Assembly (NCBI GenBank): GCA_905221605.1
Contig: CAJNDS010000276.1
Location: 62,001 to 126,000, forward strand
DNA from: Symbiodinium natans
Taxonomy: Eukaryota > Sar > Dinophyceae > Suessiales > Symbiodiniaceae
Length of the DNA: 64,000 nucleotides
Direction of reading: 5' to 3'
This document shows, piece by piece, positions 47,505-56,500 of this stretch (its first letter is position 1; each line of letters begins with the position of its first letter). The notes below the pieces were generated by a model. That model was given only the letters and a program-made list of their open reading frames with translations, made no database searches and was not told the DNA's origin. Both the position numbers and the translations under genes were made by a program.

Positions 47505-48260
47505 GTGCAGTAGGTATCCTCGCTGTTCAAAGCCCAAGCCTGCCAAAAGCTTTCATTCTGCAATCCAGCAGACGACTCTGCGCAACAGCAGAAAACGTTG
47601 AGCCACGTTGGTCAACTTCCCGAGCTTGAAGGGCGCCTCCTATCCACAGAAAACACCGACAAAGACCTGCAGCTCAACTGGCGGACCAGCAGAATTGCCA
47701 GGACGAAGCCCACGTTCCGGGGAAGTCGGGCGACCCCGCTTTCAGGGCCGCAAAACACAAGCAATTCTGGCTTCGCGAGGACGGGCCTCCACAGTTGCAG
47801 TTCTGCCTCACTGCAGCATTACAAAGACGAGTGTGCAGCTGCTTCGGACAAGCCCCCGTGCGCTCAGCGCGACGCTGCCCAAAGTGACAAGAACAAGGGC
47901 AGGTGCGCAGCCAACGAGATCCGGTTGCTTGAGCGAAAAGGCTCAAATTCGGTGCCAAAAAATGTGGCCGTCTCGCGGTCCCAAAAATGGTGCCGCGAAA
48001 TGGACCCAGCTCCCGCAGCACAATTTGGAACTGAATTGGGGGCGTGAAACCGCGACCCCAAAATTGGGGCCGTTTGGCGACTCCAGTTTTGGAGTCGCGA
48101 ATTCTTCTATTTTTAGGCTCAATCCCGCGCTTTCCAGACTGCTACACTCAGGCGACTCTGGCCCACAGACAAGCACTTGACGTGGAAAGATCAATTACTG
48201 AGAACCACGACCTCCGAGGGCAGCTTTCTTGTGGAAGCGATCAACATGAAAGAAACGTGC
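47505..48260. other. Spacer between the composite repeats
   Basis: No gene recognised. It holds several copies of a short palindromic motif (CGACCCC / TTTGGAGTCGCG, near 47728, 48050-48105). Near 47759-47790 it has a reverse-complement copy of the start of the composite repeat (AAGCAATTCTGGCTTCGCG). Confidence 0.5.
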
Positions 48261-48414
48261 ACAGGGGAGGCCCACACACGCGAAGCCAGAATTGCTTAGA
48301 TTTTTCGACCCCAGATTTGGAGTCGCGTAAACTGGCAAACACAGGAACGACTTGGTCTCCTAGAACTTGCTGAAAAGCAAGCCCCAAAAAACCAATCTCG
48401 AAACCAAACAAGTT

Positions 48415-48625
48415 GGCCTGATGTGGCCTCAAACCCACACGGTCTTGCTTTGTTGCGACACGTTTGTGGCCTGTTGTGGCCTGACGTGGCCTGAAAACCA
48501 CACGTTTGTGGCCTGCCTGACGTGGCCTCAAAAACACACGTTTCTGGCCTGTTGTGGCCTGATGTGGCGTCAAAAACACACGTTTGTGGCCTGTTGTGGC
48601 CTTGTTGTGGCCTCACGGCGTATGT
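48415..48625. repeat. TGTGGCCT minisatellite in copy B
   Basis: Same array as 46500-46710 inside the second composite copy. Confidence 0.75.
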
Positions 48626-48947
48626 TTCCCCGGAAAAATGCATTTGTGGCCATGGGGACTCGGGACCCTATAATGCTATTGAAAGGGTCCCCACGCGCAG
48701 CAGACGTAGGGTAATGAGGCCAGATCCGAAGACCGACCAGAATTTTAATCCAGGTTTTTCCCAAGTCGCTTATCTTCAAAACTGAACATTGTTACAAGTG
48801 TTCAAACACGACCTATGCACTGTTCAAAACGCGGCGCCGAAGAAAAGTTGGCAGACATAGAAATCACGTGGGGCCCCATGGTTCACCACTCCTCCGCTGC
48901 CCGTCACTGCATCACTTTCTCTCACTCCGTCGTTCTCGCTTCCTCAC

Positions 48948-48950
48948 TCT

Positions 48951-49024
<74 letters not shown>

Positions 49025-49115
49025 CTCACTTTCATTCTCACTCTCACTCTCACTCTCGCTCTCGCTCTCGCTCTCGCTCTCACTCTCATCCTCACACACT
49101 CACAGACACTCTGTC
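48948..49115. repeat. CTCACT/CTCGCT microsatellite, copy B
   Basis: Counterpart of 47033-47205 with fewer CTCGCT units. Confidence 0.85.
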
Positions 49116-49434
49116 ACTCTCTCACACGCAAGCACTTGCTGCTCCAAAACATACGTCTGTTTGGCTCTGGCAAAGACCAGGGTCGATGGTGCTAAATTCA
49201 AAATGCTGTATAGACAGGTCTGACCCATCAACGGCGCGTTAACTGCCGCAAAAACTGAGATTGGAGACAGCGCCAAAATATGTCCAAGCATGCGCGAATG
49301 CACTTGTGGCATCCGTTCACCAGCCCCACAACCTGACCATTGTTCGAACTCCAATGAGGGTGCTCGGAACAGCTGATTCGCTGAGCACAAGCCGTTCCTA
49401 AATACCGCAAAAAAGCAGCATTTATGCGGGAACT

Positions 49435-49650
49435 ACTGAAAATAGCAGCATTTCTGAGTTCTAGAGAGGCTGCAGATATTGTATATAGCAGCACTTCTGC
49501 GCTTTTCAGAGGCTGGAAATACTGTACTCTGCAGCATTTCTGAGTTTCCAGAGGCTGCAAATACTGAAATAGCAGCATCTGCGATTTCAGAGGCTGGAAA
49601 TACTGTAAATAGCAGCATTTCTGAGTTTGCAGAGGCTGCAAATCAATGCT
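49435..49650. repeat. About 45-55-bp tandem repeat (TAGCAGCATTTCTGAG...)
   Basis: Five degenerate copies of a unit containing AGCAGCATTTCTGAGTTTCC and AGAGGCTGCAAATACTG, directly after composite copy B. Confidence 0.75.
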
Positions 49651-49734
49651 GGCATCTTGGCATTAGAAGTTTCAAAAAAAATGCATCTGCTCTGAAGCAT
49701 GTATGTTCTGGCATAGTATTGTGGTATGACATTG

Positions 49735-50320
49735 AATATTCTTGCATATTATTGTACATTGTTGTATATATTGTTGAGTATTTCTGTATTGTCTTGTATT
49801 TTCTTGTGTTTTTGTGTAATATTCCATATTATTGCATGTTATTGAATGCTATTTTCAAAATTCTTGTATATTCTTGAATTTTCTTTGTATATTATTGCAG
49901 ATTATTCTATATTATATTATTGTATATTCTTGTATATTCTTGTATATTCTTGTATATTATTGTATATTATTGTATATTATTGTCTACTATTGTATATTCT
50001 TGTAGTTTTCGTACACTATTATATATTGTTGTATGTCATTGTGTTTTTGTGTTTTCTATATAGCTGTACATTTTTTGTATATTTTTGAAAAATTGTATGA
50101 TATTGTATATTTTTGTATACTTTTGTATAGTATTGTATATTGTTGTCTATTATTGAGTATTCTTGTCAATTACTGAAAATTATTGCAAGTTACTCTTTTT
50201 TACGTGTATATTGCTGCATATTCTTGTACATATTTGTATATCATTGTATTTTTTTGCATTATTGTATATTATTGCATCTTTTTGTAATACATTCTTGTAT
50301 ACCATTGCATCTTGTTGTGC
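49735..50320. repeat. AT-rich decamer satellite (TGTATATTNT)
   Basis: About 580 bp built from a ten-base unit TGTATATTCT or TGTATATTAT, most regular at 49920-50020 and decayed on both sides. A ten-base period places the T-runs on one face of the helix. Confidence 0.8.
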
Positions 50321-50334
50321 CTTCATGTTTTTTT

Positions 50335-50643
50335 GCAAAAAGTGCTCGCATCATGGGATTGGAAGGATTCATGTGCTTTGAAGCAAGCTTGCCCGGACTA
50401 AGAAAACAGCGCCGGGGGGGGGGTTGGGGGGGGGCGCAGCCCCCCCCCCATTTGCAAACACAATGCTCGCATCATTGGTTTGGAAAAGATATTCATACGC
50501 TGCTTGCCCGGCTTTAAACAACAGCGGGGGGTTTGAAGGGGGGGCGCAGACCCCCCCCAAATTTGCAAACACAATGCTCGCATCATGGGTTTGGAAGGGG
50601 TTCATACGCGTTGAAGAAGCTTGCCCGGCGCCAAACAAACAAG
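50335..50643. repeat. G-tract-containing tandem repeat, 2.5 copies of about 115 bp
   Basis: Repeated block CAAACACAATGCTCGCATCAT ... TTGCCCGG followed by long G and C runs, with copies starting near 50340, 50454 and 50569. The copia element inserted directly after it. A related sequence lies at 22670-22885. Confidence 0.75.
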
Positions 50644-50648
50644 AAATA
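50644..50648. repeat. Target-site duplication, left copy (AAATA)
   Basis: This pentamer abuts the 5' LTR and is matched exactly after the 3' LTR. Five bases is the usual duplication made by copia integrases. Confidence 0.9.
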
Positions 50649-50848
50649 TGTTAAGTGTACAGCATGTATCCAGGTACAGTGAATGGGTGCAGTAGGAAAG
50701 ACACCAAATGCCCTAAGGCATGTTGAGTCTGAGCAGAACGAGTTTGACACCGGAGGCTTAGGCTCAAGAGTCGAAAGCGAGAAAAGTTGTTTTGCCTTTA
50801 GAGCGTGGTAGGAAAAGTGAGCCATGATGTTTACCACGTTTTTCAACA
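50649..50848 (+). repeat. 5' LTR of the copia element
   Basis: This 200-bp repeat starts TGTTAAG and ends TTCAACA, the usual TG...CA ends with a short terminal inverted repeat (TGTT/AACA). I see no difference from the 3' LTR. It contains a TTTT stretch near 50787, which could serve as the TTTT-box used in dinoflagellate promoters (inference). It also contains the tandem ATG at 50824/50827 that opens ORF1, so transcription must start upstream of 50824 if ORF1 is made. Confidence 0.95.
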
Positions 50849-51141
50849 TGGTAGCGGAGCACCTGAGTCAGGGTGCGATGATGCTACAGCAAGCTGGATG
50901 GACGAAGATTTTTCCATGGAGCATGATGGTTTTCATGTCTGTGCGAGAAGTGTGTGCCAGCAACCTCCAGAACCTTCAGCATATGGCAGAGCAGACAGTT
51001 GCAGCAAGCAGTGGTGCCCTGGACGCTTTGAGTTCAGGAAGATGGCAGCAGGAATTGTTCCTGTTTGCAGTGCTGGTTTTCATGAGCAGCATTTTAGCAG
51101 GAATGGCGTGGTCGTTCTTGCGAGAGATTGATTGCAACTGA
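50824..51141 (+). CDS. ORF1: small membrane protein of the retrotransposon (105 aa)
   Basis: This 105-residue ORF opens at a tandem ATG inside the 5' LTR, so its first eight residues are LTR-encoded and the primer site lies within its codons. It has a hydrophobic N-terminal part, an amphipathic middle, and a clear C-terminal transmembrane stretch (about residues 77-98, LFLFAVLVFMSSILAGMAW). No known domain was recognised. It ends overlapping the open frame of ORF2 by about 40 nt, in a different frame. An alternative is that it forms the N-terminus of a larger frameshifted polyprotein. Its role is unknown; membrane association is inference from hydrophobicity. Confidence 0.6.
   Translation: MMFTTFFNMVAEHLSQGAMMLQQAGWTKIFPWSMMVFMSVREVCASNLQNLQHMAEQTVAASSGALDALSSGRWQQELFLFAVLVFMSSILAGMAWSFLREIDCN
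50849..50862 (+). promoter_or_regulatory. Primer-binding site (initiator-Met-tRNA-like)
   Basis: TGGTAGCGGAGC follows the LTR with no gap. Its complement ends GCTACCA, which fits a tRNA acceptor end with CCA, discriminator A and an A1:U72 pair. That pair is typical of eukaryotic initiator Met tRNA, the usual copia primer. The site lies inside the ORF1 coding sequence. Assignment to a specific tRNA is inference. Confidence 0.75.
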
Positions 51142-51781
51142 AGAGCGAGAGATCGAGACTGTCGCCCATGAAGAGTTCATGCCTGATGTTTACATTGCAA
51201 AGTCAAGAACAGCAGTGCACAAGCATCGAGAATGCCGTGGCCTGGACAGTGCGGATCAGACGCAAGTCGTACGTGCACCTGGATGTAGAGTTTGCTTTCC
51301 AGATGGCTATGTTTACATTCAAGGGCAGACAGAAGTAAAGAGAAGGAGGTTTACCCAGATGACTGGATGTGGTTTCTGGATGAGAGTCCTTTGCAGTGCA
51401 GTTCTTCTACTTTGTGCAGGGCTCGTTACAGCAGAAGGTTGGTTGTTGATGATCAAGAATGTGAAAGCAAAGGCAGCAAGAAGCAGTACAGAGATATTGC
51501 TAGATGAAGCAGAGCTCGTTATGTCAAAGCCGCTGCCCAGGAATTCGATTTCCCTCCAGGATGACCTGAAGACTATTGCCTTGGAGGATGAGCATGCCGA
51601 GGTGCAGCATGCGACTCATGCACTTGGTGGAAGCAGCAAGAATGTGCATGTGAGAAGAGAGAGAGAAGAGACAGAACATGTGGAGCTCATGTCCTTCAGT
51701 TTGCAGCGTCGTCAAACCAAAGAAGCCCCAATACGCTATGAAATCAAGACAACGAAGAAAACTACAACCTCGAGATTGTGA
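51128..51781 (+). CDS. ORF2: His/Cys-motif membrane protein of the retrotransposon (about 200 aa)
   Basis: The frame is open from about 51098, but the first ATG is at 51179, so the true start is either that ATG (38 nt after the ORF1 stop) or a frameshift from ORF1. Counting from 51128, residues 20-58 contain H31, H33, C36, C53 and C56 (H-x4-C-x16-C-x2-C), a likely metal-binding motif. A strong transmembrane segment follows at about residues 84-107. The C-terminal half is charged and polar. The ORF ends within 10 nt of the gag ATG. I do not recognise the family; similar short H/C segments occur in dinoflagellate retroelement proteins (recollection, not checked). Confidence 0.55.
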   Translation: MIATEEREIETVAHEEFMPDVYIAKSRTAVHKHRECRGLDSADQTQVVRAPGCRVCFPDGYVYIQGQTEVKRRRFTQMTGCGFWMRVLCSAVLLLCAGLVTAEGWLLMIKNVKAKAARSSTEILLDEAELVMSKPLPRNSISLQDDLKTIALEDEHAEVQHATHALGGSSKNVHVRREREETEHVELMSFSLQRRQTKEAPIRYEIKTTKKTTTSRL

Positions 51782-51786
51782 AGTAC

Positions 51787-53508
51787 ATGATCGCAGGATT
51801 TGAAGCATCAAGAAACTTCGACATCACGAATTTGAAGATTGAGGTGAAAAGATGGTATGAAGGTACAAGAAGATTCCTTCGAAGCCTTGAGTCGAGCTAC
51901 GCCCCTGAGATCTCAGTCATGTTTCACAAGCAGAAGGAAATTATTTTCGTGTTGATGATCGTGATGTGCACCCCGATTGGTTTGGTTACTTGGATCAGCC
52001 TGTACAACATGTGTGCCATCCAAAGCAAAAGAAAAGAGTGTTTGAAGAGAAGAGTTTCGAGGAGAGCCAGGTATCAAGAAGTTCGTGCATGTGGTGTTCA
52101 GAAGAAGACGCTCATGTTCATTGTGTTGCTGTATACAAACACGCAAGCAGCTGAAGCCATGAATGCTCAGATGGAGCAAGCAATGCAATCTTTGGCCCAG
52201 CAGACAGCAACGAACACCCAACAGATAAACGACCTGGTTAGCGCAGTTCAGCAGCAAGCATCCCAGCAGCAGCAAGCAAGCACAGCAGCTCAAAGTGCAG
52301 CAGCAGCCAGTGAAGGCGAGATGAGAGAAATGTTTCGCAACATGCTACAAGTGGCTACAAGAACGAGCACAGCGGTCCACGAGGCAGCAAGCATGATCAA
52401 CAATATGGGTCAAATGCATCGAGATTTTCGTGAGCATCAAGAAGCACGAGAACAAGCACAAGCAGAAAGAGAAAAGAGAAGAGAGAAGGGAGATGTCGAG
52501 TTGCACAAGATGATCAAGACCCCCGACGTGTTCAACCCAAGCAGTTTCAAAGAAGAGCATGAAGGCTGGAGTGAATTCAGACACAAGATGCGAACCTGGA
52601 TTGGAGCGTTGGACCCAGAGATGTTAGCAAGAATTGAAGCCGTTGAAGCAAAGAGAAGTGAAGCTGTTGAGTTTTCCACCTTGAGTGACGAGCACAAAGC
52701 CGTTAGCAAGAAGCTCTACACGATCCTCACTTCGTACACGAAAGGTCGCCCATTGAGAACGATCAAGCAGATTACAGAGGAGAATGGTTTAGAAGCATGG
52801 AGAATTTTGCTCGAAGAACACGAACCCTACACTCGTGGTAGAAGTCTTCGTTTGCTGACTACCCTCACGAAGTACAAGTTTGAAAACAAGAAGACCACCA
52901 TGGAGAACATCCTTGCATTCGAAGAAGCAATCGAGCAGTATGAAAAGGCATCAGGAGATGTGGTGCAAGATGATTTGAAGATTTCAATTATCCTCAATCA
53001 GCAAGATGGTCAACTTCGACAACACATGTTGCTCAATTTGAGAGATGATACAAAGTATTCAAGTCTTCGTCAGTTTCTCCTGTCCTATGAGCAAAACACG
53101 CGCTGGACCACAACTGACTTGATCAACGCCGGCAACGACCACGGTGGACAAGCAGACATGGATGTCAGCAACGTGAACAAAGATGACAGAAGAAAGCCCT
53201 GGAGACCCAAAGGAAAAGGAAAAGGAAAGTTCAGCAAAGGCAAAGGAAAGGGCAAAGGAAAATGGAGGAAAGGAAAGTCCAAAGGAAAAGGCAAGTATGG
53301 CAACGACTACGGCTACAACTCCAAAGGACGAGGAAGAGGAAAAGGTCGTGGTCGAGGTCGCGGTCGTTTTGGTCGTGGAAAAGGATTTGGTCGTGGATTT
53401 GGAAAAGGACGCGGAAAAGCAAGCTTTGGTCCTCAGTGTTGTCATTACTGTGGAAAGCCTGGTCACTTTGAAGCCCAATGCAGACAGAAGCAGAGAGATT
53501 TTTGGTGA
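51787..53508 (+). CDS. gag: Gag-like protein with hydrophobic N-terminus and zinc knuckle
   Basis: I chose the ATG at 51787, five bases after the ORF2 stop; the open frame starts a little earlier at non-ATG codons. Counting from 51778, there is a transmembrane stretch at residues 54-80 and a second hydrophobic stretch at 110-125 ending in a signal-peptide-like Ala-rich site. A Gln/Ala-rich coiled coil follows (130-185), then a copia-type Gag core (about 245-445), a Lys/Gly/Arg-rich RNA-binding-like region (475-550), and a CCHC zinc knuckle C555-x2-C558-x4-H563-x4-C568 eight residues before the stop. Gag packages element RNA. Membrane segments at its N-terminus are unusual for copia Gag. Its 3' end overlaps the pol frame. 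Confidence 0.85.
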   Translation: MIAGFEASRNFDITNLKIEVKRWYEGTRRFLRSLESSYAPEISVMFHKQKEIIFVLMIVMCTPIGLVTWISLYNMCAIQSKRKECLKRRVSRRARYQEVRACGVQKKTLMFIVLLYTNTQAAEAMNAQMEQAMQSLAQQTATNTQQINDLVSAVQQQASQQQQASTAAQSAAAASEGEMREMFRNMLQVATRTSTAVHEAASMINNMGQMHRDFREHQEAREQAQAEREKRREKGDVELHKMIKTPDVFNPSSFKEEHEGWSEFRHKMRTWIGALDPEMLARIEAVEAKRSEAVEFSTLSDEHKAVSKKLYTILTSYTKGRPLRTIKQITEENGLEAWRILLEEHEPYTRGRSLRLLTTLTKYKFENKKTTMENILAFEEAIEQYEKASGDVVQDDLKISIILNQQDGQLRQHMLLNLRDDTKYSSLRQFLLSYEQNTRWTTTDLINAGNDHGGQADMDVSNVNKDDRRKPWRPKGKGKGKFSKGKGKGKGKWRKGKSKGKGKYGNDYGYNSKGRGRGKGRGRGRGRFGRGKGFGRGFGKGRGKASFGPQCCHYCGKPGHFEAQCRQKQRDFW

Positions 53509-56500
53509 TGTTCGAAACGTGAACGACGACCAGCAAAGTACCACAGCAGCCAGTTCTACTGCAGCACCAAGCACGTCAAGCACCACGAACGTGACGAGCG
53601 TCAGCAGGAACCAAGCAAAGACCGTGCGCCAAATCTCCATGATCCACATTGGAGATCCTCCACAACAGTATCCAGAAGTTTTCGAAGTCGACACGGAGGC
53701 AGAAGAAGAACTTGAGATGGACTATTTTGGTCGTGTGCTACGTGTTGAAGAATTTCAGCTTAGCGATGCAGAGCAAGAAGAAGAACACGAGCACCAAGAA
53801 GAAGATGATCCTTTGATGTTGTGGTGGAAAGATGGTTGTGAGCACGAAGAAGAGTGCAATCTTTGTGTCCGTGCAGTCCAAGAATCATTTTATGAGAGCA
53901 GTCCTGTCTATGAGAAGATAGAAGTGATCTTGGACAGTGGCGCCGATGTCAGCCTCATTCCTCTGTGGCTTGGCAAAGAGGGAGTGCCTGTGAAGAAGAA
54001 GAACGATTCAGGCATCAGAGACGCACAAGGAAGAAAGATCCCTGTAAAAGGAAAGAGAGCAATCAACTTGACTATGTTCAGCTCGAAGCAAGAAGCAGTC
54101 AAGATGCAAGAATGCTTCATCGTTGCGAATGTGGTCAATCCTTTGTTGGCAGTCGGAAAGCTACTCAAGAATGGCTGGGAGATTGTCAAGAAGGATGATG
54201 TCTTGATGTTGTCAGACGGAATGTCAGACATCCCTGTTCACTACCACAAGAACTCGCTGGCTACTTATGCTTATTTGCAAGCAGGAAAGAGGTATGAGAG
54301 CGAAGCCTATGTGAACCTGGAGCAGGAACACGTTCGCACCGTCATTCAGCTGAACTCCCACATAGCTGATGCAGCAAGAAAGCAAGAACCTGGCTGGCAT
54401 GATACAGACAGCATTGTGGTTGTGCACTACTCCCCGGCGCAGTCGAAGTACAAAGATCCCACGGACATGTACCGTACGGAGGATTTTCCGTACAGAAGCA
54501 CGATGATCAAGACAGAAGATGGTACATGGAAAGCCGTTGAAGTGTGCAAGAAGTATGCGAAGATGGACCCGTTTGAGGATACACCCTCTGGCGGGGAATT
54601 TGAAGTGGTGACAGCATTGTCGTCACGAGTTATCCCGCTGAATGTCTTGGGTATCCCCTTGAAGAAAGATGAACGCCAAGAACAAGAAGCAAGAACCAGC
54701 GACACTTGGAGCATCGAGAAGGCTGGTACGGAACTTGTGCGGTACCACAACACGCCGCGCACCCACAAGTTCAACCCTGAGAACGTAGCTGGAATGCCCA
54801 CGGACATTGAGAATTTGACGTCCTGGAGATACACTATTGGCGAGTGTGTCTATGCCACGAATTTGTATGAAGACGAAGATGATTGGAGCAGAGACACAGA
54901 ACCTCCTGAAGAAGCATTCGCTTTGCCGTGGTATGGTCAGACCAGATTTCGTCTCAAAGAACCTGTTCGTGACGATAGAAGAAGCAGTGCACAAGAGCAA
55001 GAGGCAAAGAGACAGAAGCTTGAAGAAGAAAAGAAAAGTTTCCTCCCAGAAGATGTGCAGATGGAAGAAGCCCCTCGAGGTGAAGTTGAACGAGATTCTC
55101 TTGTGTTCACCTACGATGGCTATGAGTACAGCAAGAATAGCAGCGTGCAGATTTTGCGTCAACTTTGTCGCGAATTTGAAGTACCAAGCAGTGGCAGCAA
55201 AGAACAGATGCTGAAGCGCTTGTCTCGCGCAGCTCAAGAGCGCGAAGCGGCAGACAGCCTAGCCCTCGGGCGCAGGCAGTATGAAGCGCAGGTCGCGCCG
55301 CTGATGAGGAAGCGCGAAGAACGCCCCAATGAGCAGGAAGTGATGCTACACAACCTGACTCACCTGCCATTTGCTGGCTGGTGTGAGCATTGCGTCGCCA
55401 CACGGGCGAAAGAAAATCAGCATCGGAAGAGCGAATTGACTCGCTCCCCCGCTGAAGAGAGCAGCAAGTCAACACTCTGTTTTGACTTTGCGTACACCTC
55501 AACGAGCAGCTCTGAGGCGCAGCCCATGGTCACGCTGATCGCGAATGATGCATGGTCCAAGTGGTTTGTCGCCGTGCCCGTAGCAAGAAGAGGAGGCGCA
55601 GATGCGCTGAGGCACATGACCGAAGCGTTGGCTACAGCTACACTGCAGCTTGGGTACTCAGAAATCAATGTGAAGGCAGACAATGAAGGTGTTTGCAGAA
55701 GCTTGAAGATTGCACTCCAGAAAATGCGTGGAGCGCATGGCCTGAGCACTACACTTCTTTCAAGTGTACCCCATGATCACGAAAGCGATGGTTTGGCCGA
55801 GCGTGCAGTCCAAACAGTCAGAAGGCATGCGAATTGTATCCTGGATGAGGTCAGAGTGAAGACAGAACTTCCTCTTAGCCATGAACACCCACTGATGTCG
55901 TGGGCAATGCGACACTCTGCGTGGCTACTCAACCGTTTTCATCGGTCCTCAGCAACAGGAAAGACGCCGTATGAATTCATGACAGGTCAACCGTATCGAG
56001 GAGAACTCGTACCATTTGCAAGCACGATTATGGTGAAACGCTTGAGACCGAAGCGCAAAGGTGACCGTTTGTGGACGTTCGGAGTGTTCCTCGGCAAGAC
56101 TGAATCTGGAATGTGGCTTACTTTCCAGAGCGATGGCATTCACGCATCAAGAAGTGCGAGACCAGTTGGTGAAGCTTACGACGCGAAGGCCATCAGCAGC
56201 GTGAACGTTTTCACTTGGTCGATCAAGAACAACACACTTGGCAGCCGAGTACTACCTCAGAAAAGATTGGTTTCTCCGCAGATTGTTCTTCCAGCAGTTG
56301 CAGCAGGTGAAGAACGAAAAAGCCTTGAAGATGAAGTTGCAGACGAAGCCGCCTCTGATCCTCCAACAAGTGATGAAGAGAAAGCAAGAAGAGATGCAGA
56401 AGAATTGCTTCAAGAATTTGAACTTGTCCATGATGAGCATGATCCTCTTGCAGATATGGTTTCCGAGCATGAAGATGAAAGAGAAGAAGTTCCTGAAGAA

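Larger units (their letters stand above)
48261..49399. repeat. Composite dispersed repeat, copy B (1.14 kb)
   Basis: Second copy of 46338-47504 in direct orientation, 756 bp downstream. It is slightly shorter through small deletions and a contracted CTCACT run. Confidence 0.85.

Noticed and set aside
46338-49399. An LTR retrotransposon with 1.15-kb LTRs
   Set aside because: Ends are not TG...CA, flanking pentamers differ (GGGCT versus AAATA), and the 756-bp interior has no primer site or coding domain.
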